DNA of 64,000 bases, from the NCBI RefSeq assembly GCF_009765785.1, contig NZ_LMUT01000012.1, forward strand, positions 1 to 64,000. Direction: 5' to 3'. This stretch comes from Granulicella sp. L46. Its GTDB lineage: Bacteria > Acidobacteriota > Terriglobia > Terriglobales > Acidobacteriaceae. A program made the translations under genes and the position numbers. This document shows, one piece after another, positions 35,974 through 46,277 of the stretch (within the stretch, counting starts at the first letter, position 1; every line of letters begins with the position of its first letter). The notes beneath the pieces are model-generated. The model was not told where the DNA came from, did no database searches, and saw nothing but the letters and a program-made list of their open reading frames with translations.

Positions 35974-37185
35974 TTATTTCGTTTGCGTGATTGAAAAAAA
36001 GCCCGTCACGTTAGCCGGAAGCGCACGGATCCATTGCGAAAAAAACGGGTCTTCGAAGCGCAGCTGCACGCCGCCTTTGAATTGTTGTTCGCGAAGGATA
36101 TCTTTGTCAGTGAGCAAGTCAAGCGACCGCTTGACTGTAGACGCCCCTTTACCGATAAATTCAGCAACCTTTTGGCTCTGCAAACGCAATCCGTCTTCTT
36201 CTATCACGGCAATCAGAGCCTTTTGCTGGATCGAAGTCAGGCCTGCCCAGGTTTGCGTATAGAAAGGGTCGTATTGCCTGACAAGGAGATTCATTGACTC
36301 TCTGACGACAATAGAACTTAGGACAGGGGTTGGCCTGGCTGGACGGGAGCGTAGTTTGTTCCAACATGCATGCGCGAGCATCTGGACGTTATACGGCACA
36401 TTTTCCGCGAGTTCGAGAATCTTCTGTATTGGCGTGGGAGATTCAATTCGAAATCCGCTTCCCTGAAACTTAGCCGTTAGAAATGCTTCGAAGTCTAGCG
36501 TGGGAACCGGACCGAGAAAGCGCACCGTGCCAAGCCGGTAAAATGGTCTGGCAACGTCCATAGTCATTGCAGTGAGCATGCGCGTCTTGGAACCGGCGAA
36601 GACATAGCCGACACGCTTGTGCCGCTGTATGGCTGCGCGGATCTGGGATTCAGCCTGGGGCCCGCCCATCTCGATAATTTTTTGGAATTCGTCAATGATA
36701 AGACCAACTGGCCGGTTCTTCGGCTGCGCCGTCGCGAGAGTTTCGAGTCCGTTCAGTGCATCGACCAAGAGCGCTGCGTGACCCTGTGGATTGGACGTAA
36801 CACTTAGGCCAAGCTTGGCGCTCCAGGAGTCTTGAGTGACATTGAAGGTCAGCTCTGGCCGTAGGCGCGAGAAGAAAGAGCGCATTTGCTCGCCGACACG
36901 TTCGACCGGGCCCTTCAAATGTTTGGCGGCGTCAGCGATGAGGTTTGTTACCAAGAGATCAAGGGAAGGGTAACTCTCTGCGTCGAAGCGCAATACGACA
37001 GCCCGGGTCTGTCCTAATCGGTCTTCAGCGGCCTTGAGAATTGAGGTCTTGCCGAAGCGTCGGGGCCCGATAAGAAACAATTTAGCTCCCTGGTCCACGG
37101 TCTGGACCACCTCGGCGACCTCGCTGTGACGGTCGACGAGTTCCCCTGTCCCAAGTTCGCGCCCAAATTCAAAAGGGTTATTCAT
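35974..37185 (-). CDS. AAA ATPase with C-terminal winged helix, likely self-regulated
   Basis: A 403-residue protein from the ATG at 37185. Walker A is LIGPRRFGKTSIL (about residues 37-49), Walker B is VGLIIDEFQ (about 165-173), and a sensor-like Arg segment GSKTRML follows. This is the ATPase_2 type (archaeal-style NTPase, STAND-related). Residues about 315-395 look like a winged helix: SIQQKALIAVIEEDGLR, KVAEFIGKGASTVKRSLDLL (recognition helix), DKDILREQQFKGGVQLRFED. A protein with its own DNA-binding domain could repress or activate its own promoter, which overlaps the nested palindrome at 37185-37232. No partner toxin, nuclease or transposase is beside it. It neighbours a 1.3-kb desert and a DUF3309-like gene. 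Biological role unknown. Confidence 0.85.
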   Translation of the reverse strand: MNNPFEFGRELGTGELVDRHSEVAEVVQTVDQGAKLFLIGPRRFGKTSILKAAEDRLGQTRAVVLRFDAESYPSLDLLVTNLIADAAKHLKGPVERVGEQMRSFFSRLRPELTFNVTQDSWSAKLGLSVTSNPQGHAALLVDALNGLETLATAQPKNRPVGLIIDEFQKIIEMGGPQAESQIRAAIQRHKRVGYVFAGSKTRMLTAMTMDVARPFYRLGTVRFLGPVPTLDFEAFLTAKFQGSGFRIESPTPIQKILELAENVPYNVQMLAHACWNKLRSRPARPTPVLSSIVVRESMNLLVRQYDPFYTQTWAGLTSIQQKALIAVIEEDGLRLQSQKVAEFIGKGASTVKRSLDLLTDKDILREQQFKGGVQLRFEDPFFSQWIRALPANVTGFFSITQTK

Positions 37186-37232
37186 CACACTTTCTTGTAT
37201 CACACCTTTTAGTGTGACGCAAAAAGGTGTGA
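37185..37232. promoter_or_regulatory. Nested palindromic operator upstream of the ATPase gene
   Basis: TCACAC stands at 37185-37190 and 37200-37205, and its complement GTGTGA at 37212-37217 and 37227-37232. All four share one symmetry centre at 37208.5, with half-sites 15 bases apart on each arm. The inner perfect dyad extends to TCACACCTTTT at 37200-37210 against AAAAGGTGTGA at 37222-37232. The left edge touches the ATPase start codon. Four symmetric half-sites suggest cooperative binding of a dimer or tetramer, probably the ATPase winged helix or an unlinked repressor. Confidence 0.7.
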
Positions 37233-37325
37233 CATTATGGGCCTCGTTATTTGGCCGATGGTATCCCGGCACCTCATTTCCGCATCACAACCAGAGACAA
37301 TAGTTACTCTAACCTTGGAGAATAT

Positions 37326-37469
37326 ATGCTGATCGTTCTTGTGATCTTGATTTTGGTGTTCGGTTTTGGCGGCTATCGCATGGGGCCGGGCCTCGGTTAT
37401 TACGGCGGTGGGGGCCTCAGCCTCATCCTAACCATTGTGCTTATTCTCCTTTTGCTTAAGGTCATCTAG
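37326..37469 (+). CDS. DUF3309-like small hydrophobic peptide
   Basis: A 47-residue peptide starting at the ATG at 37326, nine bases after TTGGAG. It is almost all hydrophobic: LIVLVILILVFGFGGYRMG, a Gly-rich linker GLGYYGGGG and a second helix LILTIVLILLLLKVI. The two-helix hairpin with a Gly/Tyr-rich middle resembles DUF3309 peptides of unknown function in Gram-negative bacteria. It is divergent from the ATPase gene and may share its promoter region. Confidence 0.65.
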   Translation: MLIVLVILILVFGFGGYRMGPGLGYYGGGGLSLILTIVLILLLLKVI

Positions 37470-38043
37470 CGAAGTATGCGAAGCGCCTGATATGGCGGCG
37501 TTCGGCTTCCATCTATTGGGTACGCGATGTTGCCGAAAACACCGTTTTGGGGAATGTGCGAAAGCGCTTCCCCAAAGCCGCTAATCGCAGAGACTATTTG
37601 TTCTCGCGACTTGGCCTTTTCTCGCCCACCCATAATCGCGAACCCTTTGTGAGACTAGTGAGCAAAACCTAGAAGTGGGCAGTATCCGCGAAGCTCCAGC
37701 AGGTCCGATTTTGGCAAGTTCGCCCGACTGTTTCTGTAGGCGCTGTTCAGCAGAAGCCGATTACGCGGACAGGTGACCTTCAAAGGCCCGGCTTCTTCGT
37801 GAGGTCGGGTTTTCGGCAACTTCGGTCAGTTGCCCATAACGCCGTTTTTTGGAACGAGGTGAGAGTTCGATCCCAGATTTCAGCTCTTACTTGGCCGTTT
37901 TCAAACCGTAGCGGGCGGCTGTGCACGCAGTCCGAATTTCATCAGGCGTGCCCTCGATCTTTCAGGCCTTTAGCCCGAAGCGATGTTGCGAGGTGTTATT
38001 GAAGCGCTGAACCGACGTTAAGTCGGGTTTATTCTCTGCGCGG
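37470..38043. other. Intergenic region downstream of the small peptide gene
   Basis: No gene is supported in these 570 bases. Open frames are random-looking. A segment near 37770-37800 (CCCGGC ... GTCGGG followed by TTTT) could be a weak terminator for the peptide gene, with one wobble pair. Nothing resembling a complete tRNA was found, although TTCGATC at about 37868 looks tRNA-like in isolation. Confidence 0.35.
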
Positions 38044-41000
38044 TCAGGGCTTGGTGACGTCGATGGAGTTGTCGTCGGGGATGCGATCGATGAGCTTGTT
38101 GATGGGGTCGATGCCGGCGCGGGTTGGAAGCTCGTCGACGATGATCTCGAAGGTGTTCTTCTCCTGGGTGATCTTTTCCTTCTTGAGGTAGAGGGGTTTT
38201 TCGTGGTCCTTCTTGCCGGAGAAGACGCCGATGTCGATGTAGTCGGCGAGGGGCATGGGAGTTTCGTTTCCGGAACCGTCTGATTTGAACTTCTTGGCCT
38301 GGACGGTCAGGGTGACTTTGTATTTCTCATCGGGCGTCTGGACGTAGGTGGCGGTGAGGGCCTTGTTGTCGTAGAGGACGATGTTCTCGAAGGCGTCGGT
38401 GATGTAATACTGGTATTCGGGCGGGGTGGCGGCGCGGAGGGCTGCGACGAATTGGCGAGTGTCGGGGTAGGGAACTTCCTGCGTGGTGTGGGCGTTGGGA
38501 TACTGGTACTGCATGAGGAAGTTGTGGAGTGCGAGGTTGAGCTTATCTTCGCCGATGTAGTCGGAGAGGCCGTACATGACGAGCGAACCCTTTTGATACC
38601 AGACGTAGGTTTCGTTCTGGACGAGGGCGAGGGGGTTCTCGTGGCGGATCTCGCCGGAGCGGCCGCGTAGGTAGCCGTCAAGCTCGTGGGCGAGGAACTT
38701 GTGCATGTTGTCGGCGCCGTACTTTTTCTCCATGACGCGGAGGGCGGAATATTCTGCAAGGGATTCGGACATCATGTTCGAGCCTTCGACATTGCCGCCG
38801 ATCACCTGGTGTCCCCACCATTGGTGGGCTAACTCATGGGCGGTGACGAAGTAGCAGTAGTCAATGTCTTCCGGCTTTTCGGTGCGATCGATGAAGCCGA
38901 TTCCCTCGGAGAAGGGAACGGTGTTGGCCAGCGATTCCGCGAAGGTGCGGTAGCGGGGATACTCGATGATCCGATACTGCTTGAATTGGTAGGGACCGTA
39001 GTTTTTCTCGTAATACGCGAGGCCTGCCTTGGACGCCGCGATCATATCGGCGATGTCATAGGGGTGAGTGGGGATGTGGTAGACCTCGATGTTGATGGGG
39101 CCATTGACGCCCTGGTATACGTCGCGGGTGACGTCGTAGCGGCCTGAGTTGTAGCTGAACCATGATGCCATCGGTACGTCGCCCATGTCGTAAGTGAAGT
39201 AGTGGCGGCCGTTCTGGTGCCAATCTTTCTGGAGATATCCGGGCGAGATGGCGATCTGCGGCTTGCCCTCGTTGTCTGAGTCCGAGGTGCTGACCGTGGT
39301 CTTGTACTTGATGTAATCCTGGCTGATGAGCTGACCCCAGGCGTCGCCGCGAGGAGGCAGGAGGGTGAGGTCGCCGAGATGTTGTTCGCGGCGGCGGCGG
39401 GGATCTTGGAGTTCTACTCCCGTGTCGTACCCGATCGTGGGGAAATACGCTTGATCGAAGAACGTGCCAGAGTAAGCCATCTCGGGCATTTCATGTCCAT
39501 CCCGGAAGCCGCGACTGGTGTGGGCTACGTTGAAGGTCATGTCCACCGTCTCGCCGGGAGCGACGGGGGTATCGAACTGGTAGATCGTGTACATGTTGTG
39601 CGAGCTAACCGATACAACATGAAATGGCCGGTTGAACTTCACGTTACTCACAGAGGGTTCAATGTTAATGGCGCCAAAAGCCCCGGGATGTGCGTCGGAA
39701 ATATGCACCTGCGAGATGGGGACGGGGTACTTGTTCATCAGGACGAAGTGACCGGTGCCCGAGAACGATCGCCGCTCCGGGAAGATATCCACGTTGGTAT
39801 CCGCAGCGACAAGTTTGAGCTGAAGCTGGTGCATGTACTTCTTATTTTCGCGCTCATATTGAGCCTGGATCGCTCGGCCTTCGCGGGCATTGATATAGGC
39901 GTTGAGCACATGAGCGTTGTAATAGAACCAGAGGCCGCTGCCGATGGTGACCAGGAGAAAGAAGACGCCTGCGGGCAGAAGTTTCGGGGCGCGTTGGCGG
40001 GCTAGCTGGAAACGGGAGGACCAGCTGTCTTCGGAACCACGGCGGGCCAGCGCTATCGAGAGGACGCCGAGGACGCACATGAAGCCGAGCCAATATCCTG
40101 TTGACCAGATGAGCGCCTGGACAAAGTGTCCATAACGATTCATGTCCGAGTAGGTGACGGACGTGGTGTTGGTGGGCAGATAGAGCGTGTTCTCCCAGCC
40201 AAAGTTTTGCAGGATGGGTGTGGTGACGAAGATCAGGATGACGATGCCGATGCCGATGAATTTGTTCGAGACGATGGTCTGAATGAAGAGGGAGAGGAGG
40301 ATGAAGATGACGATCTGGGAAAACATGACCAGGTAGAGTTCCTGCGCGTACTGCAAGAGCTCGTAGTGATGGTAGCCGGCGACGGTTTGCATGAGGATGC
40401 CGCAGAGGCCAGCGACAGTGAGCATGGCGAGCTCGACGGTGCAGAGGGCTGTGAACTTCGAGAGCCAGTCGGTGGTTTCGCTCATGGGGAGAGCGTCGTG
40501 AATGCCGTCGAAGTGGGTGTCGCGCTCGCGCCAGATGAGTTCGGAGGCATAGAACGTGGAGACGATGTAGAGGAAGAGGGCGGCGCCACCTTCCACGGCT
40601 TGGAGCATGAGGTACGTTACTGGCCAGACGTTGGTGCCGGCCAATCGTCCTGCGTAATGGCCATTGACCGTGGCGAGGGCAATCATCAGTACGAGGATTC
40701 CCCAGAACGGGATTTCTTTGATGATGTTCGATACACGAATGCGGGTGAGGGACATGAACTGCGCGAAAGAAGTTTTGAAGCCGAAGAACTGATGGACGAG
40801 AGGCAGTGGAACGGCGACGAGTGAGCGTCGTGGCTTGGAGGCTTCTTCCTGTTCGCGCTGCAGGTTGGCTCGCTTGCCACTTGCTTTAGAAGTGAGCGTC
40901 TCGACCGACATGGGGAAGAGTACCCAAACGGCGAGCAGGCTTAGAAGACCGATGCCGATCCACAGGAGTCGGTTATAGAGGAATGGCCCCGCCCACGGAA

Positions 41001-41712
41001 ACAACAGGCTGTTTTTCTCGACAACAGTCCAATAGCGGGCGATCTGGTCACTGTAGACGAACCCGATTGGATCGAAGACAGACCACCAGAAATGGTCCAG
41101 CGTTCTTGTACCCAGGATGATGTTCGCGCCAATGTAGTACAGGATGAAGACAGCGGCGCCCTGCAGATAGACGATGAAGATTTTGCGTGAAAGTGCGGCT
41201 ACGAGGAAGAAGAGCGAGCCGAAGAAGAAGATCTGAACGACCGAGACGGAGAAGAACGGCTGGAGGTACCAGGAGAGATGGTTAGCGGCAATGCGTGTGT
41301 GGTCGGCCCAGGGTGCGAACGTGCCGACGAACCCGCCAAAGAGCATGCCGGAGAAGGCGAAGACGGTGGTGACAAACGAACCAGCCCAGCGGCCGCCGAG
41401 GTAAGCGAACTTTGAGATCGGCTTGGTGAACAGAATCTGGATGGTATCGCGTTGGAAATCGCGCAGGATGGAGGTACCGAAGATGGCGGCGATGACGATG
41501 ACGCCGAAGAAGCTGGCGCCGATGTAATTATAGGTGTTAGCGTAAGGACCGTTGAGCAGGACCTTGCCGTTCGCGTTGCCGATAGGCCCAAAACTTTCGC
41601 TCGCGACGCAGAAGAACTCGAACATAAACCAGAGCGCGAAGTAGACGTACGTAGAGACGCTCTTGGCTCGGAATTTGAGCTCGAATGTAAAGAATTCCCA
41701 GAACTGTGCCAT
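38044..41712 (-). CDS. ABC-2 type permease fused to an M1-family aminopeptidase
   Basis: A 1222-residue fusion. Residues about 1-250 and 300-620 hold two sets of ABC-2 permease helices (FGTSILRDFQRDTIQILFTK, RISNIIKEI-type cytoplasmic starts), about twelve helices in total. Residues about 640-1150 are an M1 zinc metallopeptidase ectodomain: HELAHQWWGHQ at about residues 958-968 binds zinc with the Glu of ESLAEYSALRV 18 residues on. The catalytic Glu and two His are intact. The peptidase should face the periplasm. The ATP-binding subunit is the next gene (41770-42666), 57 bases upstream on the same strand, so a complete two-gene exporter is present. Substrate unknown; peptide export and processing is a reasonable guess. 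Confidence 0.93.
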   Translation of the reverse strand: MAQFWEFFTFELKFRAKSVSTYVYFALWFMFEFFCVASESFGPIGNANGKVLLNGPYANTYNYIGASFFGVIVIAAIFGTSILRDFQRDTIQILFTKPISKFAYLGGRWAGSFVTTVFAFSGMLFGGFVGTFAPWADHTRIAANHLSWYLQPFFSVSVVQIFFFGSLFFLVAALSRKIFIVYLQGAAVFILYYIGANIILGTRTLDHFWWSVFDPIGFVYSDQIARYWTVVEKNSLLFPWAGPFLYNRLLWIGIGLLSLLAVWVLFPMSVETLTSKASGKRANLQREQEEASKPRRSLVAVPLPLVHQFFGFKTSFAQFMSLTRIRVSNIIKEIPFWGILVLMIALATVNGHYAGRLAGTNVWPVTYLMLQAVEGGAALFLYIVSTFYASELIWRERDTHFDGIHDALPMSETTDWLSKFTALCTVELAMLTVAGLCGILMQTVAGYHHYELLQYAQELYLVMFSQIVIFILLSLFIQTIVSNKFIGIGIVILIFVTTPILQNFGWENTLYLPTNTTSVTYSDMNRYGHFVQALIWSTGYWLGFMCVLGVLSIALARRGSEDSWSSRFQLARQRAPKLLPAGVFFLLVTIGSGLWFYYNAHVLNAYINAREGRAIQAQYERENKKYMHQLQLKLVAADTNVDIFPERRSFSGTGHFVLMNKYPVPISQVHISDAHPGAFGAINIEPSVSNVKFNRPFHVVSVSSHNMYTIYQFDTPVAPGETVDMTFNVAHTSRGFRDGHEMPEMAYSGTFFDQAYFPTIGYDTGVELQDPRRRREQHLGDLTLLPPRGDAWGQLISQDYIKYKTTVSTSDSDNEGKPQIAISPGYLQKDWHQNGRHYFTYDMGDVPMASWFSYNSGRYDVTRDVYQGVNGPINIEVYHIPTHPYDIADMIAASKAGLAYYEKNYGPYQFKQYRIIEYPRYRTFAESLANTVPFSEGIGFIDRTEKPEDIDYCYFVTAHELAHQWWGHQVIGGNVEGSNMMSESLAEYSALRVMEKKYGADNMHKFLAHELDGYLRGRSGEIRHENPLALVQNETYVWYQKGSLVMYGLSDYIGEDKLNLALHNFLMQYQYPNAHTTQEVPYPDTRQFVAALRAATPPEYQYYITDAFENIVLYDNKALTATYVQTPDEKYKVTLTVQAKKFKSDGSGNETPMPLADYIDIGVFSGKKDHEKPLYLKKEKITQEKNTFEIIVDELPTRAGIDPINKLIDRIPDDNSIDVTKP

Positions 41713-41769
41713 GTAAACCCTTCCGTTTCGCTAGACGCTGTGAGTGTGTTTGCCGGTTAATTCGCGGGG

Positions 41770-42666
41770 CTAGTTCACTGCTGCAGCGTTGGCGGCGTGT
41801 TTGGTTAGGTTGAGGAAGTAGACGTCCTCGAGGCCGGAGTCGACGGGCTTGAAGTCGGCACCGGGATTGGAGTCGGCATAGATGCGGACTTCGTGGAGGC
41901 CACCCACGAGGTGGGTGGAGATGACATTGAAGGAGGCTTCGAGGGCGCGAAGCTCGTCGTCGGTGGAGACAACCTTGGAGAAGATTTTGCCGTTCAGCGC
42001 ATCGAGCGCGGAGGCGGGGCTGCCTTCGAGGAGGACTTCTCCGCTGGCGATGATGGCCATGCGGGGACAGAGCTCGCGTACGTCGTCGACGATGTGGGTG
42101 GAGAGGATGACGGTGACGTTGGAGCCGATGGAGCTGAGGAGATTGAGGAAGCGATTGCGCTCGGCGGGGTCGAGGCCGGCGGTGGGCTCGTCGACGATGA
42201 TGAGTTTTGGGTTGGCGAGGAGCGCCTGCGCGATGCCAAAGCGCTGCTTCATGCCGCCGGAGTAGGTGCTGAGGGACTTCTTGCGGGCGGCCCAGAGATT
42301 GGTCTGGTTGAGCAGCGCATCGACCATCTGGTTACGCTCCGTCTTGTTGGAGATGCCCTTCATGATGGCGAGGTGGTGCAGCATGTCGAGCGCGGACATC
42401 TTAGGGTAGACGCCGAACTCCTGGGGCAGGTAGCCGAGGACTTTGCGGACGGCGTTCTTGTCCTTGAGGACGTCGATGCCGTCGAGCGTGACGGTGCCGG
42501 AGTCGGGGTCTTGCAAGGTGGCGACGGTGCGCATGAGGGAGGACTTGCCGGCGCCGTTGGGGCCGAGGAGGCCGAACATCTCGTTGCCGATGGTGAGGGA
42601 GAGATTCTTGAGTGCCTTGACGCCGTTGGGGTAGGTCTTGGATAGACCAGTGATAGTGAGTGCCAC
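41770..42666 (-). CDS. ABC transporter ATP-binding protein
   Basis: A 298-residue protein, start GTG at 42666 (ALTITGLSKTYPNGVKALKN); the frame upstream is open but overlaps the IS30 start region and is not similar. Walker A is GLLGPNGAGKSSLM, the signature is STYSGGMKQRFG, Walker B is LIIVDEPTAGLDPAE, and the switch His is STHIVDDV. The C-terminal 70 residues are the usual DUF4162-like domain of ABC-2 exporters. It pairs with the permease-peptidase fusion just downstream, energising transport at the inner membrane. Confidence 0.95.
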   Translation of the reverse strand: MALTITGLSKTYPNGVKALKNLSLTIGNEMFGLLGPNGAGKSSLMRTVATLQDPDSGTVTLDGIDVLKDKNAVRKVLGYLPQEFGVYPKMSALDMLHHLAIMKGISNKTERNQMVDALLNQTNLWAARKKSLSTYSGGMKQRFGIAQALLANPKLIIVDEPTAGLDPAERNRFLNLLSSIGSNVTVILSTHIVDDVRELCPRMAIIASGEVLLEGSPASALDALNGKIFSKVVSTDDELRALEASFNVISTHLVGGLHEVRIYADSNPGADFKPVDSGLEDVYFLNLTKHAANAAAVN

Positions 42667-42787
42667 GCGCGGGTGCCCTCCGATGCGGGTGAAAGCTGGA
42701 TGATTACAGTAGCCGGAGAATATCACGGCCGCTGTGGGGACGGGAGCGGCGAGGCCGCGGCTAAACGGACGCACAGGAATCCAACCT

Positions 42788-43988
42788 CCTTCAAAGTCGG
42801 GCGGTCTCAACGGGTGGATGCAACACTATCTGATTTGGAGGTGGTGTTGATGAGACAAGGAAGGCGGCATGGGCTTTCTGTGGAGCAGAAGGCCGAGATA
42901 TGGCAGCGTTGGAAGGTGGGCGAGTCGTTGCATGAGATTGGACGGGCCTTTGGCAAGGATCATGGCTCGATCCCTTTCCCGTTAGCGCAGCACGGCGGGA
43001 TCGCTCCGGCCGTCCGCCGCCGCTCGGAGCGAACGCTCACCCTGGCCGAGCGGGAAGAGATCTCACGAGGGATGGTTTCCGGCTCGTCGATTCGCGAGAT
43101 CGCCAGAGGACTTCAACGAGCTGCGTCGACGGTAAGTCGGGAGGTGGTACGTCACGGCGGCCGTCCAGCGTATCGAGCCAGTGAAGCCGATCAGCGGGCA
43201 TGGAAGTTGGCTCTGCGACCTAAGGCCTGCCAGCTTGCAAGGCACCGGAAGCTGCGGCTGATCGTGACCAGTAAACTGATCCAGAACTGGTCGCCACAAC
43301 AGATTTCTGGGTAGCTGAAGAGACGGTATCCCAGCAACGAGAGTATGCGCGTGTCCCACGAGACCCTCTACCGCAGTTTATCCATCCAGGCTCGAGGAGT
43401 GCTGAAAACGGAGCTGATTCAGCATCTTCGGTCCAAGCGATTCATCCGTCGCTCAGTACATGCTCGAGCTAGGCCACTCCCAGGGTCAGATCGATGCCAT
43501 CTCTATCCGCAAGCGGCCAGCAGAGATCGAAGATCGCGCCATCCCCGGTCACTGGGAGGGCGACTTGCTCGCAGGCAGCAAGAACACTCACATCGCAACT
43601 CTGGTCGAACGGCATTCGCGTTTCGTCATCCTGGTCAAGGTGCCCAGCAAGGACACGGCGACCGTCGTCGATGCGCTGAGCCGGCAGGTTCGTAAACTCC
43701 CCGCGTCGCTGCGGCGGTCACTGACTGGGATCGAGGACTAGAGCTGGCCAGTCACAAAAACTTCACCATCGCCACCAAGGTCAACGTCTACTTCTGCGAT
43801 ACGCAGAGCCCATGGCAGCGCGGCTCCAACGAAAACACCAACGGTTTGCTACGACAGTACTTCCCGAAGAAAACCGACTTGTCCGGCTACTCCCAGGCCG
43901 ACCTCGATAAAGTGGCACGGCACTCAATCAACGCCCAAGGAAAACGTTGGATTTTAAACTGCTCGAGCCGCTACAGCATTTTATCTAA
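42788..43988 (+). mobile_element. Decayed IS30-family insertion sequence, right end missing
   Basis: The left inverted repeat is GGCGGTCTCAACGGGTGGAT at 42800-42819, running on to CAACAC at 42826 and preceded by CAAAGTCG. The transposase reading begins MRQGRRHGLSVEQKAEIWQR at 42850. It is interrupted by a TAG at 43312-43314 where the family has Trp, a frameshift near 43465, another near 43728 and another near 43935. The DDE core pieces [40 protein letters not shown] are still readable. No right inverted repeat is present; the element ends against the downstream Moco-subunit gene. It cannot transpose by itself. Confidence 0.9.
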
Positions 43989-46277
43989 GGTTATCGGGAG
44001 GTCTCGCACCCGCGTGCCCGTAGCATTGTACACAGCGTTTGCAACTGCCGCACCGACACCGGTGATGCCAATCTCTCCAACTCCGTGCGCTCCCATAGGA
44101 GCGTGGGGATCGGGGATGTCTGTCCAGATCAGGTCAATCTCGGGAACGTCCATCTGCACTGGCACATGGTACTCGGCAAGGCTCGGGTTCATAATGCGAC
44201 CCTTGCGCTCGTCGAACTGAGTTTCCTCCATTAGCGCCAGGCCTAGGCCCATCACGATGCCGCCTCGGAACTGACTGGCCGCGGTCTTCGGATTAAGAAT
44301 GCGGCCGCAGTCAAACGAGCCAAGGAAGCGAGTCACACGAGTCTCGCCGGTCACCCCACTGACGCGCGCCTCGCAGAACATCGCTCCATGCGAGTGCATC
44401 GACCAATGCGTAAATTCGAGTGGTGGAGGCGCTGTCCCTTCCACCGTGATCTGCTCCCGCCCTATCCGCGCCATCAGGGACACATAGCTTTCGCGGCGAT
44501 CGGGCTTGTGAATGTCGCACAGGTATCCGTCTCGGCCAATCACATCCTCTGAATCGAGCCCGGATAGGACTGACTCCTTACCGGCAAGCTTAAGCAGCTC
44601 GGTGATAAGAGCGTCATGCGCGGCCGTCACCGCTGCACCAATCGATGCCGTTTGCTGGGAACCTCCGGCAAGGACCACACCGGGCAAGTGCGAATCTCCG
44701 TACTCGACGGTCACGCATTGCAGGGCTAGGCCGAGGCGGTCGGCAGTCACCATGGTCTGCGTGGTAGCGGTGCCCATACCCATCTCGTGCGCCGCGATCG
44801 AGACGGTCGCGCGCCCACGGTTCGTCAAGGTGATGCGCGCCACGCCGCCCGGCATCCGGTAGTATGGATAAGTGGCCGTGGCACATCCCAGGCCTACGAG
44901 CCACTCACCCTCGCGGCGAGCTCCCGGTTTCGGGTTGCGCTGGTTCCACCCAAACCTTTCCGCTCCGGCAACATACGCTTCCACGATGTGGCGCGAGGAG
45001 AATGGAACCCCGGAGGTTGGGTCCTTATCCGGCTCATTACGGATCCTCAGCTCGATCGGATCCATGCCGAGGTTCACCGCTAACTCATCAAGGGCGCTCT
45101 CCAATGCGAAGGTCCCAACCGCCTCGCCAGGAGCCCGCATGAACGTATTTCCGACCATATCCATCCTGGCCGCTTCGACCTGGAGTCGGAAGGTTCCCGA
45201 TTTGTAGGCTGACTTCGCAGGAAGCATGAAAGGCTCCGGCATATTGTTATGCCTTCCCATGCCAACCACACCCGTCTGGATCAGGGCATCGAACCGGCCA
45301 TCCGCCTGCGCCCCGATCGCAACGCGTTGTTCCGTAAGCGTGCGGCCACCCACGATGCGGTAAACCCCTTCGCGCGAGAGCACAATGCGGACAGGTCGCC
45401 CGGCCAACCTGGACGCCGCCGCCGCCAGCACCTGGTACTGCCAAAGCGTCTTGCTTCCAAACCCGCCGCCGACATACGGAGACGTGACGTGCACCTGCTC
45501 TTCTTCAATATCAAATACCTGCGCTAACGACCAGGCGGTGTGCGTCACACATTGAGACGCATCGTGCACAATCAGTTCATCGCCGTCCCAGGCCACGGTT
45601 GCGCCGTGTAACTCAATCGGGTTGTGATTGTGCCGCGGAGTCCGGTAGACGACGTCAACTTTATGCGGCGCTGCTGCCAACGCAGCCTCAGCGTCGCCGA
45701 TCTCGAGCAGCAAAGGCTCGCCTTGAAAGACTCCCTGCTCGGAACTGGCCTTCGCAACTTCAAAAGTGGTTACCGATGGCTCCGCCTCGTACGCAACGCG
45801 GATGAGCGACTTGGCGTAATCAGCCTGCTCCTGGCTCTCCGCAAGCACCACCGCAATAGGCTCGCCGTTCCAGTGGATACGCTCGTCCTGCATGATGGGC
45901 AAATCGTCGCCCCCGGCAGCTTTTGCATTTGACCCAAACAAAGGGACCCTTGTCATCCTCGGCGCATTCAGATGGGTCATCACCAGCACAACCCCAGGGG
46001 CGGCAGCAGCTTCGGCCGTGTGAAGCTCACGGATCCGCCCCTTGGCAATCGTGCTGTAGTTCAGCGCAGCGTAGACCATGCGTTCCAGCGGGAACTCGGC
46101 TGCAAATCGGGCTGTGCCGCTGACCTTCTGCGGCCCGTCGAGACGCGACACCGGGGTGCCGATCAGCCCATGCTTTTGCCGGATTAGTGGATCGGGAGTC
46201 GCGCCAGGCATCCACTTATCCGGAGCAACCTGAACAGCCTTCTTCATCACCGCATGTGCAGCTTCTTTGATGCTCAT
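43971..46277 (-). CDS. Aldehyde/xanthine oxidoreductase, molybdopterin-binding subunit
   Basis: A 768-residue subunit of the molybdenum hydroxylase family. It has [20 protein letters not shown], the substrate/Moco region [40 protein letters not shown] and the C-terminal [20 protein letters not shown] with the base-catalyst Glu in GVGEIGI. Order of genes and length match the PaoC/YagR subunit of periplasmic aldehyde oxidases. The last residues are encoded by DNA shared with the end of the decayed IS30 element, so the C-terminus may be altered by that insertion (LPITLDKML then stop). It overlaps the FAD subunit gene by four bases. The enzyme hydroxylates aldehydes or purines; the exact substrate cannot be read from sequence. 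Confidence 0.9.
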   Translation of the reverse strand: MSIKEAAHAVMKKAVQVAPDKWMPGATPDPLIRQKHGLIGTPVSRLDGPQKVSGTARFAAEFPLERMVYAALNYSTIAKGRIRELHTAEAAAAPGVVLVMTHLNAPRMTRVPLFGSNAKAAGGDDLPIMQDERIHWNGEPIAVVLAESQEQADYAKSLIRVAYEAEPSVTTFEVAKASSEQGVFQGEPLLLEIGDAEAALAAAPHKVDVVYRTPRHNHNPIELHGATVAWDGDELIVHDASQCVTHTAWSLAQVFDIEEEQVHVTSPYVGGGFGSKTLWQYQVLAAAASRLAGRPVRIVLSREGVYRIVGGRTLTEQRVAIGAQADGRFDALIQTGVVGMGRHNNMPEPFMLPAKSAYKSGTFRLQVEAARMDMVGNTFMRAPGEAVGTFALESALDELAVNLGMDPIELRIRNEPDKDPTSGVPFSSRHIVEAYVAGAERFGWNQRNPKPGARREGEWLVGLGCATATYPYYRMPGGVARITLTNRGRATVSIAAHEMGMGTATTQTMVTADRLGLALQCVTVEYGDSHLPGVVLAGGSQQTASIGAAVTAAHDALITELLKLAGKESVLSGLDSEDVIGRDGYLCDIHKPDRRESYVSLMARIGREQITVEGTAPPPLEFTHWSMHSHGAMFCEARVSGVTGETRVTRFLGSFDCGRILNPKTAASQFRGGIVMGLGLALMEETQFDERKGRIMNPSLAEYHVPVQMDVPEIDLIWTDIPDPHAPMGAHGVGEIGITGVGAAVANAVYNATGTRVRDLPITLDKML

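Noticed and set aside
37770-37900. A tRNA-like segment with TTCGATC and weak stems
   Set aside because: No acceptor, D-arm or anticodon arm can be folded around it, so a tRNA is not supported.
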